The notes beneath the pieces were generated by a model. The model saw only the letters and a program-made list of their open reading frames with translations. It was not told the DNA's origin and did not search any database. A DNA stretch of 64,000 bases from Floridanema evergladense (GTDB lineage: Bacteria > Cyanobacteriota > Cyanobacteriia > Cyanobacteriales > Aerosakkonemataceae): NCBI RefSeq assembly GCF_041929205.1, contig NZ_JBHFNT010000202.1. One strand, given 5' to 3'. Position 1 is the first letter of the stretch. Each line of letters begins with the position of its first letter. Made by a program: the position numbers and the translations under genes. Below are positions 52,903 through 61,294 of the stretch, piece after piece.

Positions 52903-53715
52903 ATGACAATTGCAAGCTCAACTCAACTTCGCCCCAATACTTCCCATGCAATTGGTTTATTGGTAGTTCACTTCGGAGCATTATTTGCTCTACTTCCCAG
53001 TAATTTCAGTTGGGCTGCGATCGGCTTGGCTGTTTTCCTCCACTGGGTTACAGGTGGCTTGGGCATCACTTTAGGTTGGCATCGGTTATTATCCCACCGT
53101 AGTTTTCAAACCCCAAAATGGTTGGAGTACTTTTTAGCTTTCTGCGGGGTACTTGCCAGCCAAGGAGGAATAATCGATTGGGTTGGGTTACACCGCCTGC
53201 ATCATCTCCATTCCGATCAAGAACCCGATCCCCATGATTCAAATCGGGGTTTTTTATGGAGTCATATCGGCTGGATGTTATTTGATAGTCCAGCTAACGC
53301 CGATATACCTAAATTTACGAAAGATCTTGCCGAAGACCCAGTTTATCAGTTTTTCCAAAAATACTTTGTACTGATACAGGTAATACTAGGAATTGGTCTT
53401 TACCTTTTAGGTGGCTGGCCCTTTGTGGTTTGGGGGATCTTTGTGCGTTTATTCGCAGTATTCCATTGTACTTGGTTTGTTAATAGTGCGACTCACAAAT
53501 TTGGCTATCGTACTTATGAATCTGGCGATCGCTCAACCAACTGCTGGTGGGTAGCATTAGTCACCTACGGCGAAGGTTGGCACAACAATCACCACGCCTT
53601 CCAATATTCCGCCCGTCACGGTTTACAGTGGTGGGAAATTGACATGACATGGAAGACAATTCAAGTCCTACAATTCCTTGGTTTAGCCCAGAACGTCAAA
53701 TTACCGCAGAAGTAG
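52903..53715 (+). CDS. desC: Acyl-lipid desaturase (delta-9 type)
   Basis: This 270-residue membrane di-iron desaturase shows the three His boxes HRLLSH, HRLHHLH and HNNHH. Membrane-spanning hydrophobic pairs lie at about residues 15-55 and 150-190. Size and motifs fit cyanobacterial DesC, which puts the first double bond into stearate on lipids; a related acyl-CoA-type desaturase cannot be ruled out without alignment. ATG 52903 fits the family. It is followed by a G-rich array and REP E. Confidence 0.87.
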   Translation: MTIASSTQLRPNTSHAIGLLVVHFGALFALLPSNFSWAAIGLAVFLHWVTGGLGITLGWHRLLSHRSFQTPKWLEYFLAFCGVLASQGGIIDWVGLHRLHHLHSDQEPDPHDSNRGFLWSHIGWMLFDSPANADIPKFTKDLAEDPVYQFFQKYFVLIQVILGIGLYLLGGWPFVVWGIFVRLFAVFHCTWFVNSATHKFGYRTYESGDRSTNCWWVALVTYGEGWHNNHHAFQYSARHGLQWWEIDMTWKTIQVLQFLGLAQNVKLPQK

Positions 53716-53721
53716 TCAGGT

Positions 53722-53797
53722 GAGATGGGGAGATGGGGAGGTGGGGAGGTGGGGCGATGGGGAGATGGGGAGTTGGGGAGATGGGGAGATGGGGAGA
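53722..53797. repeat. GGGGAGAT/GGGGAGGT array after desC
   Basis: About ten tandem G-rich 7-9 bp units follow the desC stop. A C-rich array 90 bp further on could pair with it. Confidence 0.8.
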
Positions 53798-53801
53798 TTC
53801 T

Positions 53802-53848
53802 CGTTCCCAGGTTGAACCTGGGAACGAGGTGAAGGAGGTTCTACCTCC
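53802..53848 (+). repeat. REP element E
   Basis: Arms CGTTCCCAGGTT / AACCTGGGAACG (53802-53826) are perfect around one base, then GGAGGT-TCT-ACCTCC (53834-53848). The second hairpin is diverged from the GAGGC type of the other four REPs. It is embedded between two short-tandem-repeat arrays. Confidence 0.82.
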
Positions 53849-53854
53849 ATTCCC

Positions 53855-53937
53855 TAACTCAAAACTCAAAACTCAAAACTCAAAACTTCCCCAGTCCCCA
53901 GTCCCCAGTCCCCAGTCCCCAGTCCCCAGTCCCCACT
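53855..53937. repeat. AACTCAAAA units and CCCCAGT heptamer array
   Basis: Tandem AACTCAAAA units are followed by about seven CCCCAGT units, ending at the proA stop codon. The C-rich part is the inverse of the GGGGACT type. Confidence 0.8.
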
Positions 53938-55209
53938 CTAAAATCTGCCATTCCCCTGTACAATGTGCTTCAGCGTTGTCAGAGCTTCCATACTAATTAA
54001 GCCTCGGCGCTGTCCTCTTTGGTTAGACATTCCGAGAAAAATTGCGTCTCCTCTGCCAGGATTTCTGGAAAATCTGGGACTAGCGTTAATGTAGGTTGAG
54101 GCACTGTTGACACCCAAGGCAAATTGGCGGCTTTCTTGGTAAGATTCGGTAACTATACAGTCAGCATGACCGCTGCTGTATTGGTTAATCCAAACGATCG
54201 CATCTTCCAAGCTATCCACCAACTTAAAAGCTAGTGTCTTAGTTAGGTAAGATTCACTCCATTCCGCATCACTAGTGCTTCTCAACTCAGGAAACTCTGC
54301 TACTAAATTGGAATCACCTTTTAAAGTAAAGCCCTTTTCCTTCAAACTGTTAAATAAGGTGACTAAGGAAGAGGGTTTTTGATTGGGATGAATTAAAACT
54401 TTTTCGATCGCATTCACCGGATCGGGCTCACTCTGATGACTATCCATAATCACCCAACGCGCTACTTCCAAGCTACCCGAAGGCGACCAAAATAAGTAAC
54501 AGTTACCCATTCCCGACTTTAAAACGGGTGCAGTTGATTGGCGTACTACCTGCTGCACTAAACTGGGACGACCGTATGGGATAATTAAATTAATATAGCG
54601 CTCTAGCGTAATTAAGTCTCGCAGAGAACCGCCTTGATCTGTCGGCAAAAGTTCCAAGCTTCCCTCTGGTATTCCTACTCCCTGCAATGCCGACTGCAAA
54701 GCTTTAGTAATTGCACTGTTGGAATGACTCGCTTCCGTTCCACCCCTGAGAATTAAAGTATTTCCCGTTTTCATACATAACCCAGCTGCGATCGCACCCA
54801 ACTCAGGAAACGCCTCATAAACTAAAGCTATTACCCCTAAAGGCATCAGCTGACAGTAAGTTTGGGAATGTTCCAATTGATAAGCTGCTGTCATTACTCG
54901 CCGCATCGGATCTGGTAACTCCCCTAACCTTTGCAGCATTTGGACTGTAGTTTGTAGCCTTTCTGGTGTCAGTTTTAGCCAATCTAAAATTAATTCTGGG
55001 ATCGCCATTTCCCGACTTGCTTCCAAGTCTAGGGTATTAGCTTCCAAAATCTCGTCGGAGGCGCTTTTTACTGCTTGTGCCATTGCTTGCACGGCACGCG
55101 AGCGATCGACTCCTTTGATGGTACTCAGTTCAAAAGAAGCATGGTAGGCACGCTGAACTGTCGCCATCAAATTTGCATTCACTGAACCATCAAACGTTTC
55201 GGTGGTCAT
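53938..55209 (-). CDS. proA: Gamma-glutamyl phosphate reductase
   Basis: This 423-residue aldehyde-dehydrogenase-fold enzyme carries out the second step of proline synthesis. It has MPLGVIALVYEAFPELGAIAAGLCMKTGNTLILRGG, LIIPYGRPSLV, and GVNSASTYINASPRFS near the C-terminus, and GMSNQRGQRRGLISMEALTTLKHIV as the end. The expected catalytic Cys region corresponds to SGHADCIVTE. It lies 4 bp downstream of a small zinc-ribbon membrane protein gene, so they likely share a transcript; proB is not adjacent. Confidence 0.93.
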   Translation of the reverse strand: MTTETFDGSVNANLMATVQRAYHASFELSTIKGVDRSRAVQAMAQAVKSASDEILEANTLDLEASREMAIPELILDWLKLTPERLQTTVQMLQRLGELPDPMRRVMTAAYQLEHSQTYCQLMPLGVIALVYEAFPELGAIAAGLCMKTGNTLILRGGTEASHSNSAITKALQSALQGVGIPEGSLELLPTDQGGSLRDLITLERYINLIIPYGRPSLVQQVVRQSTAPVLKSGMGNCYLFWSPSGSLEVARWVIMDSHQSEPDPVNAIEKVLIHPNQKPSSLVTLFNSLKEKGFTLKGDSNLVAEFPELRSTSDAEWSESYLTKTLAFKLVDSLEDAIVWINQYSSGHADCIVTESYQESRQFALGVNSASTYINASPRFSRNPGRGDAIFLGMSNQRGQRRGLISMEALTTLKHIVQGNGRF

Positions 55210-55213
55210 AAAG

Positions 55214-55624
55214 CTAACGTCTGTAAGCTAGCCAATACATTAGGACTATCAACATCAACGCCGCCACTGCTCCCATGATAAACCCAATGATTATATAAGT
55301 TTCTTTTTGTAATTTGGGAGCCAAGAATAGCCCTACCACAAACACTACCACAATGATTAACAGCGCTACAGGTAGATAACTATCTCTAATCCTGGGATAG
55401 GCTTTACTCCACCTACTACCTGTCCAGTGCCAAGACCTTTTGTAGGGATAGGTCGTCGAGAGTTGCTCGATCGCATGACCATTATCTTCCACTACAAATA
55501 TTTGCTGGCATTTATTGCAACCAAAGGCTTCTGTCAGGACAATGGGCATCAGTCGCCCCCTTCGTCCACAGGGACAGGGATAATCACTATTTAAATCTAT
55601 CTTTTGGGCTTTTGGAGATGGCAC
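55214..55624 (-). CDS. Zinc-ribbon membrane protein
   Basis: In this 136-residue protein, an N-terminal zinc ribbon uses Cys17, Cys19, Cys36 and Cys39 (CPCGRRG, CNKCQ). Two membrane helices follow (about 83-102 and 109-133) and a short basic end (WLAYRR). I do not recognise a named family. Its stop lies 4 bp before proA, suggesting joint transcription, but no functional link is evident. Confidence 0.7.
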   Translation of the reverse strand: MPSPKAQKIDLNSDYPCPCGRRGRLMPIVLTEAFGCNKCQQIFVVEDNGHAIEQLSTTYPYKRSWHWTGSRWSKAYPRIRDSYLPVALLIIVVVFVVGLFLAPKLQKETYIIIGFIMGAVAALMLIVLMYWLAYRR

Positions 55625-55788
55625 AAGTGGTCTTATATCAAACCGAGTTTATTAAAGGTTTACCTATAAACATTTGAGTCATTAACAATCTATTATATGG
55701 CTTTTTCACCATTTTTTAACTGTTCTTGATTTAATAAAATCTAACAGCTGTATTAAATTCTAGCATTCCCCACCAGATTTTCCAATGC

Positions 55789-55977
55789 TGGGGATTGGGG
55801 ATTGGGGATTGGGGACTGGGGATTGGGGATTGGGGACAAGGGGACAAGGGGACAAGGGGACAAGGTGACTCTTGAGAATTTTTCACTCAAAACTCAAAAC
55901 TTCCCCAGTCCCCAATCCCTAGTCCCTAGTCCCTAGTCCCCAGTCCCCAGTCCCCAGTCCCCAATCCCAGCCCCCAA
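55789..55977. repeat. Inverted pair of heptamer arrays (GGGGATT ... CCCCAGT)
   Basis: A G-rich arm (55789-55866; GGGGATT, GGGGACT, GGGGACAA units) and a C-rich arm (55902-55977; CCCCAGT, CCCTAGT) flank a 35-bp centre with AACTCAAAA units. The arms could form one long imperfect hairpin. This is the main content of the 55625-56025 gap. Confidence 0.85.
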
Positions 55978-56025
55978 TAAACTTTCCACGACAGCATCTT
56001 GGGAGATGGTATTAATTACTTTCTA

Positions 56026-56097
56026 AGCGGGCAACGCGATTCGAACGCGCGACATTCACCTTGGCAAGGTGACGCTCTACCGCTGAGCTATGCCCGC
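56026..56097 (-). tRNA. tRNA-Gly (anticodon GCC)
   Basis: Read on the minus strand this is a full cloverleaf: acceptor GCGGGCA/TGCCCGC with T as discriminator, D arm with AGCGGTAGAGC, anticodon stem TCACC/GGTGA with loop TTGCCAA (anticodon GCC), and T arm GCGCG-TTCGAAT-CGCGT. No CCA is encoded, as usual for cyanobacterial genes. There is no intron. Confidence 0.95.
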
Positions 56098-56185
56098 AAC
56101 CACTTGACTTTTACTAGTATGTCAGAAAAATCTAGGGTTGTCAACTAAAAACTAAGAAAATTTTTAGCGAATGATTCCGTATCGA

Positions 56186-56776
56186 CTACTCTAGCTCAGT
56201 TGAGGAGTCGTGAGCGATCGCATTTTTCAACGCCCCAGGTAAATGTTGAGTAGAGGCTGGCCCCACAACTTTACCGCTGTAGGGTTCCAGATTGCCGTTA
56301 CTCTTAATTTGGCGCATTAAACTAGCCATTTCGATCGCACTCATAGCATAATTCCAGCCATGATTACTTTTAATTCCTGCCCGTTCTAGAGCTTGCTGCA
56401 TATTATCTGCTGTAATAATGCCAAAAATTACCGGAACTCCGGTTTGAAATCCAGCAGCAGCAATCCCTTTCGCCACTTCAGCCGCGACATAATCAAAGTG
56501 AGGCGTTTGACCTCGAATCACAGCACCCAAGCAAATTACCGCATCATAGCGCCCGCTGAGTGCCATTTGGCGAGCAACTAAGGATACCTCGAAACTGCCT
56601 GGTACCCAAACGTAATCTACCTGAGTGCCGTGAAGATTGGTATCGATGCCATGCCGTTTCAGACAATCTTGACATCCCTCTAAAAGCTTACCTGTCACTA
56701 AGTCATTAAAACGACCAATGACAATCCCAAACTTTAAGGTGTCTGTCTGAGTAAAACTTCCCTCAAAAACTGCCAT
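56186..56776 (-). CDS. ribH: 6,7-dimethyl-8-ribityllumazine synthase
   Basis: This 196-residue penultimate enzyme of riboflavin synthesis forms icosahedral or pentameric assemblies. It has IVIGRFNDLVTGKLLEGC, VPGSFEVSLVARQMA, GAVIRGQTPHFDYVAAEVAKG (catalytic His in TPHFDYV) and VIFGIITADNMQQALERAG. The protein is about 35 residues longer than most RibH because of a polar C-terminal tail after MRQI. It lies downstream of psbZ on the same strand, a pairing common in cyanobacteria. Confidence 0.94.
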   Translation of the reverse strand: MAVFEGSFTQTDTLKFGIVIGRFNDLVTGKLLEGCQDCLKRHGIDTNLHGTQVDYVWVPGSFEVSLVARQMALSGRYDAVICLGAVIRGQTPHFDYVAAEVAKGIAAAGFQTGVPVIFGIITADNMQQALERAGIKSNHGWNYAMSAIEMASLMRQIKSNGNLEPYSGKVVGPASTQHLPGALKNAIAHDSSTELE

Positions 56777-56884
56777 GTCAATTTTTTCGCGTCATCGTCA
56801 ATTGTTCTTTGTCCATTGTCTCAAAGCCAATGACTTATGACCTACTCAGCAATGAATTTTTGACTAATGACTAATTGACTCAGC

Positions 56885-57073
56885 TTAAACTACGAAGGAA
56901 CTTAACGCAGCTACTACCAATACTAAAGCCACCCAAACGCCAGAACCCAAAAACAGCAATCTCTTGGATTGATCCCAATTTTGGGGTGAGGCGTATGCAA
57001 CAGGCACCCAAACTACTAATACGAAAGATAGTGCTACCAGAGCAAATAGCGCAAGTTGAAACAAGATTGTCAT
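56885..57073 (-). CDS. psbZ: Photosystem II protein PsbZ
   Basis: This 62-residue thylakoid membrane protein (Ycf9) stabilises photosystem II-antenna contacts. It is recognised directly: MTILFQLALFALVALSFV, then VPVAYASPQNWDQSK and LFLGSGVWVALVLVVAAL, two membrane helices. ATG at 57073 has GGGAGAAG upstream; longer in-frame starts add unconserved residues. It lies 108 bp upstream of ribH on the same strand. Confidence 0.95.
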   Translation of the reverse strand: MTILFQLALFALVALSFVLVVWVPVAYASPQNWDQSKRLLFLGSGVWVALVLVVAALSSFVV

Positions 57074-57203
57074 TTTTTGCTTCTCCCAAGACAGCAGACA
57101 GCTGATTAACTGATTAACCTTTTCACCCACAGGGGGCGAGATTTTAAATTCCTATCTTGCTAAACTACCATGAAGCGGTCATCTTTCAGCAAGAAAGGCG
57201 GGA

Positions 57204-57434
57204 TAGGGGACTGGGGACTGGGTACTGGGTACTGGGTACTGGGGATTGAGAATGAGTTTTGAGATAAGGAGAAAGTTTTAAGTTCATGAATTTTTCCTTT
57301 GTCCTCTTCTTCTGAATCCCCAATCCCTAGTCCCCAGTCCCCAATCCCCAATCCCCAGTCCCCAATCCCCAGTCCCCAGTCCCCAATCCCCAGTCCCCAA
57401 TCCCCAGTCCCCAGTCCCCAATCCCTAACCCCTA
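57204..57434. repeat. Inverted pair of heptamer arrays upstream of the poly(A) polymerase gene
   Basis: A G-rich arm (57204-57248; GGGGACT, GGGTACT) and a longer C-rich arm (57316-57434; CCCCAGT, CCCCAAT) flank a unique centre. The C-rich arm ends 8 bp before the next start codon, so it must be part of that gene's leader or promoter. Confidence 0.85.
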
Positions 57435-57441
57435 GAAAGCA

Positions 57442-60156
57442 ATGGATTTAATTTTGTGTCATACTACTGCTGATTTTGATGCTTTGGGAGCAGCTGTTGG
57501 GTTAACGCGGTTGCTTTCGGGAGCTAAAATTGTGCTGACTGGTGGTGCTCATCCGACGGTGAGAGATTTTTTGGCGTTGCATCGGGATGAGTATGCTTTG
57601 ATTGAAAGGCGATCGGTCAATCCGAAACTGATTCGATCGCTTACAGTAGTAGATACGCAACATCGCGATCGTTTGGGTAAAGCAGCAGAGTGGTTAGATT
57701 TACCCGATTTAACTGAAATTACTTTATATGACCATCACTTAAATCAAAATTCTGACATTCCTGCAACGCAAGTCACTATTGAAGCTGTAGGCGCTACTAC
57801 TACTTTGATCGTAGAACAGTTGCAAAAAATCGCCGGAGAAAACTTTTTAACACCTGCGGAAGCAACGGTAATGGCGTTGGGTATCCATGTTGATACGGGT
57901 TCTTTAACTTTTGACCATTCTACAGTTAGAGATGCTGCGGCTTTAGCTTGGTTGATGGCTCAAGGAGCTTCTTTACCTGTGATTGCTGATTATATCGATC
58001 CTGGTTTATCTCGTCAATTACAACAATTACTCACTGTTGCTTTAGATAATTTGCAAACTATCAATCAATGGGGTTATACCTTAGCTTGGAGTTTAATTGA
58101 TATTTCTGGTTTTGTGCCTGGTTTGTCTAGTTTAGCTTCGCGGTTAATTGATTTAACTGAAAGCGATCTTTTGTTGTTAGCAACTAGATACAAAAGTGAT
58201 GATTCTATTGAGAGTTTAACGGTAATTGGCCGATCGCGCATTGATGGCACCGACTTAAATCAATTATTTCAAGATTTAGGCGGTGGGGGACATTCCCAAG
58301 CGGCATCTTTAACTATGAAAACAGTTTCTTCAGAACTGATTTTACAAGAGTTAATCGATCGCTTAAAAGGTCAAATTCCCCACCCCCCGACAGCGAGAGA
58401 GTTAATGTCTTCTCCGGTGCGAACGATTCGCCCAGAAACTACAATTGAGGAGGCACAAAGAATTTTATTAAGATATGGTCATTCTGGTTTATCTGTTGTA
58501 GATGCGAGCGATCGATTAGTAGGAATTATTTCCCGTCGAGATATCGACATTGCTTTACATCATGGTTTTAGTCATGCTCCAGTTAAAGGTTACATGACTA
58601 CTAATTTAAAGACTATTTCTCCCGATACTCCTTTGCCGGAAATTGAGTTGTTAATGGTAACTTATGATATTGGTAGATTGCCTGTTTTACAAGAAGGTCA
58701 ATTAGTAGGAATTGTCACTCGTACTGATGTTTTACGACAGTTACATCAGGAAAATCGTCGAGGGGAAAGAGATAAGAAAACTGGGGTAAATACTGCTTAT
58801 TGTCCTTTGCCGATTTCTCGGTTGCGCGATCGCTTAACCGCACCTTTATGGAAATTACTACAAAAAGCCTCCCAAGAAGCAGAAAAACGCGGTTGGCATC
58901 TTTATTTAGTCGGTGGCGCAGTGCGAGATTTACTATTGGCAGAAAATCAAAAACAAGTATTGCTAGAAGATATCGATTTAGTAGTAGATGGATTCCATAA
59001 ATCTGCTGATGTTGGTGCAGGTGTAGAATTAGCTAAAGCCTTACAAAAAATTTATCCGGGTGTGCGTTTAGAAGTTCACGGACAATTCCAAACAGCTGCT
59101 TTATTGTGGCATAAAGACCCAGATTTAGGTTCACTTTGGGTAGACATTGCTACTGCGAGAACTGAGTTCTATCCCTATCCAGCAGCTAACCCCGAAGTGG
59201 AAGCAAGCTCAATTCGTCAAGACCTTTACAGAAGAGATTTTACCATAAATGCTTTAGCCATGAGACTAACAAAACCCCGTGCTGGTGAATTGTTAGATTT
59301 CTTTGGCGGTTTATTAGATTTACAATCTCGACAAATCCGGGTTTTACACGCTAATAGTTTTATTGAAGATCCTACCAGAATTTATCGTGCGGTGCGCTTT
59401 GCTGTGCGGTTAAATTTTGAAATAGAACCGCAAACAGAAAGTTATATTCGGTATGCCATAGCAAGTGGAATTTACGAACAAATTCAAGGGAGAAATGGCA
59501 GAGCGCCAGCGTTAGAAACTCGGTTAAAATCAGAATTAAAATACATTTTACAAGCTCCTTATTGGAAACCTGCATTACAACTTTTAGCACATTTAGAAGC
59601 TTTGCGCTGCATTCATCCGACTTTAGAATTAGATGAAAAACTGTGGTGGGAGGTGCGGTTGTTCGATCGCTGTTTACAAAAATTCGACCCGCAAAAAACC
59701 TTAGAACATTGGCAAATGCGCCTCGAAGTTTTAATCGCTTACTTAGCACCAGAATTTCGGAGTAAAGTAGCGAATAATTTGCAATTACCAGTAGATAGTA
59801 TTGAGAGATTAGAAAATTTAGACAAAGCTGAAAATAACATTATTGAATCTTTGCCAAAATTGCAATTAAAAAGCGAAATTGTTCAATTTCTACGTCAATA
59901 CAATTTACAAACCTTGATTTTAATTGCCGTGCGAAATTCCCGGATAATTAGACAAAAAATTTGGCGATACCTCACTGAATGGAGTCACATTAAAGCACAC
60001 TTAAATGGCAATGATTTGAAAGCATTAGGATATAAGCCAGGGAAGCAATTTAAAGAAATTTTGGATGCTTTGTTAACGGCTACTTTGGATGGCAAAATTG
60101 ATAGTCGAGAGTCTGCTGAAGCCTTTGTTGCAGAACATTTTCCTTTGGAGAACTAA
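57442..60156 (+). CDS. DHH-CBS-poly(A) polymerase fusion (CCA-adding or A-adding type)
   Basis: In this 904-residue protein, DHH and DHHA1 phosphoesterase domains cover residues 1-310 (TTADFDALGAA, VVDTQHRDR, YDHHLN, GGGGHSQAAS). Two CBS domains follow at about 315-435 (MSSPVRTIRPETTIEEA, YMTTNLKTISPDTPL). A class II nucleotidyltransferase domain from about 470 has LVGGAVRDLLLAE, DIDLVVDG and RRDFTINALAMRL, and ends in RNA-binding helices. Some cyanobacteria split CCA addition between CC- and A-adding enzymes, so which reaction this protein performs is unresolved. ATG 57442 has a weak ribosome site AGAAAG. Confidence 0.9.
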   Translation: MDLILCHTTADFDALGAAVGLTRLLSGAKIVLTGGAHPTVRDFLALHRDEYALIERRSVNPKLIRSLTVVDTQHRDRLGKAAEWLDLPDLTEITLYDHHLNQNSDIPATQVTIEAVGATTTLIVEQLQKIAGENFLTPAEATVMALGIHVDTGSLTFDHSTVRDAAALAWLMAQGASLPVIADYIDPGLSRQLQQLLTVALDNLQTINQWGYTLAWSLIDISGFVPGLSSLASRLIDLTESDLLLLATRYKSDDSIESLTVIGRSRIDGTDLNQLFQDLGGGGHSQAASLTMKTVSSELILQELIDRLKGQIPHPPTARELMSSPVRTIRPETTIEEAQRILLRYGHSGLSVVDASDRLVGIISRRDIDIALHHGFSHAPVKGYMTTNLKTISPDTPLPEIELLMVTYDIGRLPVLQEGQLVGIVTRTDVLRQLHQENRRGERDKKTGVNTAYCPLPISRLRDRLTAPLWKLLQKASQEAEKRGWHLYLVGGAVRDLLLAENQKQVLLEDIDLVVDGFHKSADVGAGVELAKALQKIYPGVRLEVHGQFQTAALLWHKDPDLGSLWVDIATARTEFYPYPAANPEVEASSIRQDLYRRDFTINALAMRLTKPRAGELLDFFGGLLDLQSRQIRVLHANSFIEDPTRIYRAVRFAVRLNFEIEPQTESYIRYAIASGIYEQIQGRNGRAPALETRLKSELKYILQAPYWKPALQLLAHLEALRCIHPTLELDEKLWWEVRLFDRCLQKFDPQKTLEHWQMRLEVLIAYLAPEFRSKVANNLQLPVDSIERLENLDKAENNIIESLPKLQLKSEIVQFLRQYNLQTLILIAVRNSRIIRQKIWRYLTEWSHIKAHLNGNDLKALGYKPGKQFKEILDALLTATLDGKIDSRESAEAFVAEHFPLEN

Positions 60157-60222
60157 GCTATAACAATTGCTTTGTACTATATATTGATTTAAGTAAACAA
60201 CCAAAAAATTATCGATTCAGCC

Positions 60223-60251
60223 TTGACAATGTATTTTTGGTTGGATAGAAT
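60223..60251 (+). promoter_or_regulatory. Sigma-70-type promoter of the DUF928-TpsA pair
   Basis: TTGACA (60223-60228), a 17-bp spacer and TAGAAT (60246-60251) form a near-consensus promoter. The predicted start is about 60258, 26 bp before the DUF928 ATG. Confidence 0.75.
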
Positions 60252-60283
60252 CTAATCAAATTGAAAAATATTAAAAGCTCAAA

Positions 60284-61195
60284 ATGTCTCGAAAAAAGCC
60301 GAGTTATTTGGTGTATCTGCTAACTTTTTTATCTTTAATCTCAGCTATAAGTTTCCTCTGCAATTTTTTTCTAGGATTGAAAAGTTTAGCACTTATCCCT
60401 ACACCTGAAAAGCCAGTCATCAACCGAGAAAATATTGACCGTGCAGAATTCAAACCATCTCCAAATACAGGAGCACCTGATAAGGGAACAACAACAGCAT
60501 CCACAGGAACGAGATACGTACCACCAGATAGAGGAGTACCAAGTAGCACAGCACCAGGAGGAAGTAGGGGAGGAATTTGCGAACAAGATCAGAAACAAGA
60601 TCAGAGTATTCCCTCATTAGGATTAACAGCTTTAAGACCTGATGATAGTTTAGAACGTGGTATGGGATTAACATTAGAATCGCAACCACAATTTTTGGTA
60701 TATATGCCTCAAACTTCAGCAGAATATGCACAATTTACTTTAAAAAATGAACAGGGAAATAATGTTTACCAAACAAAAGAATTTCGTATAAAAGGTCAAC
60801 CTGGTATTATCAGCATCAGCTTACCCAAAAACTCTATTCAGTTAGAAAACAACAAAAATTATACTTGGTACATTTCCCTTATTTGTAATCCCCAAAACCG
60901 AGCCAAAGATGTGTATGTTACGGGATGGATTAGGCGAGAGCCGCGAACAGATTTAGCAAATAAATTGCAAAATGCAGCTGCAAGAGAACGCCCAAAAATA
61001 TATGCTGAAAATGGAATTTGGTATGAAGCAATAGCAAATTTAGCCGAACTAATCAGCCAAAATCCTAAAGATCCAACGTTAATGAATGATTGGAAAACGC
61101 TTTTGGAATCAGCGAAAATTCCAGACATTGGAAACAAGCCGTTTAGCTTGACTAAAATTGAATTACCCCCAAATTTAGCTACGGAAAATCGCTGA
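60284..61195 (+). CDS. DUF928 protein
   Basis: This 303-residue protein has an N-terminal hydrophobic signal or anchor (SYLVYLLTFLSLISAISFLCNFF), a Thr/Gly/Pro-rich linker (about 60-100), and a DUF928 domain with LGLTALRPDD, FLVYMPQTSAEYAQFTLKNE and YTWYISLICNPQNRAKDVYVTGWIRR. The C-terminus is helical. DUF928 genes are frequently next to filamentous-hemagglutinin, CHAT or TPS genes in cyanobacteria; this one lies 99 bp before a TpsA-type gene. Role unknown, likely periplasmic or cell-surface. A strong promoter sits just upstream. Confidence 0.85.
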   Translation: MSRKKPSYLVYLLTFLSLISAISFLCNFFLGLKSLALIPTPEKPVINRENIDRAEFKPSPNTGAPDKGTTTASTGTRYVPPDRGVPSSTAPGGSRGGICEQDQKQDQSIPSLGLTALRPDDSLERGMGLTLESQPQFLVYMPQTSAEYAQFTLKNEQGNNVYQTKEFRIKGQPGIISISLPKNSIQLENNKNYTWYISLICNPQNRAKDVYVTGWIRREPRTDLANKLQNAAARERPKIYAENGIWYEAIANLAELISQNPKDPTLMNDWKTLLESAKIPDIGNKPFSLTKIELPPNLATENR

Positions 61196-61294
61196 TTTTC
61201 ACCAAATCACCTAAACTAGCAAGAAAAGGGTTACAAAAAACTATTTTCTCAAGTAAATAGGTGATGATTTTGATGATATTGCATCTGAAATTTT

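Noticed and set aside
53733..53996. Open frame encoding a Gly/Trp/Arg-rich peptide
   Set aside because: It is a translation of G-rich tandem repeats, REP E and the end of proA in the wrong strand; not a gene.
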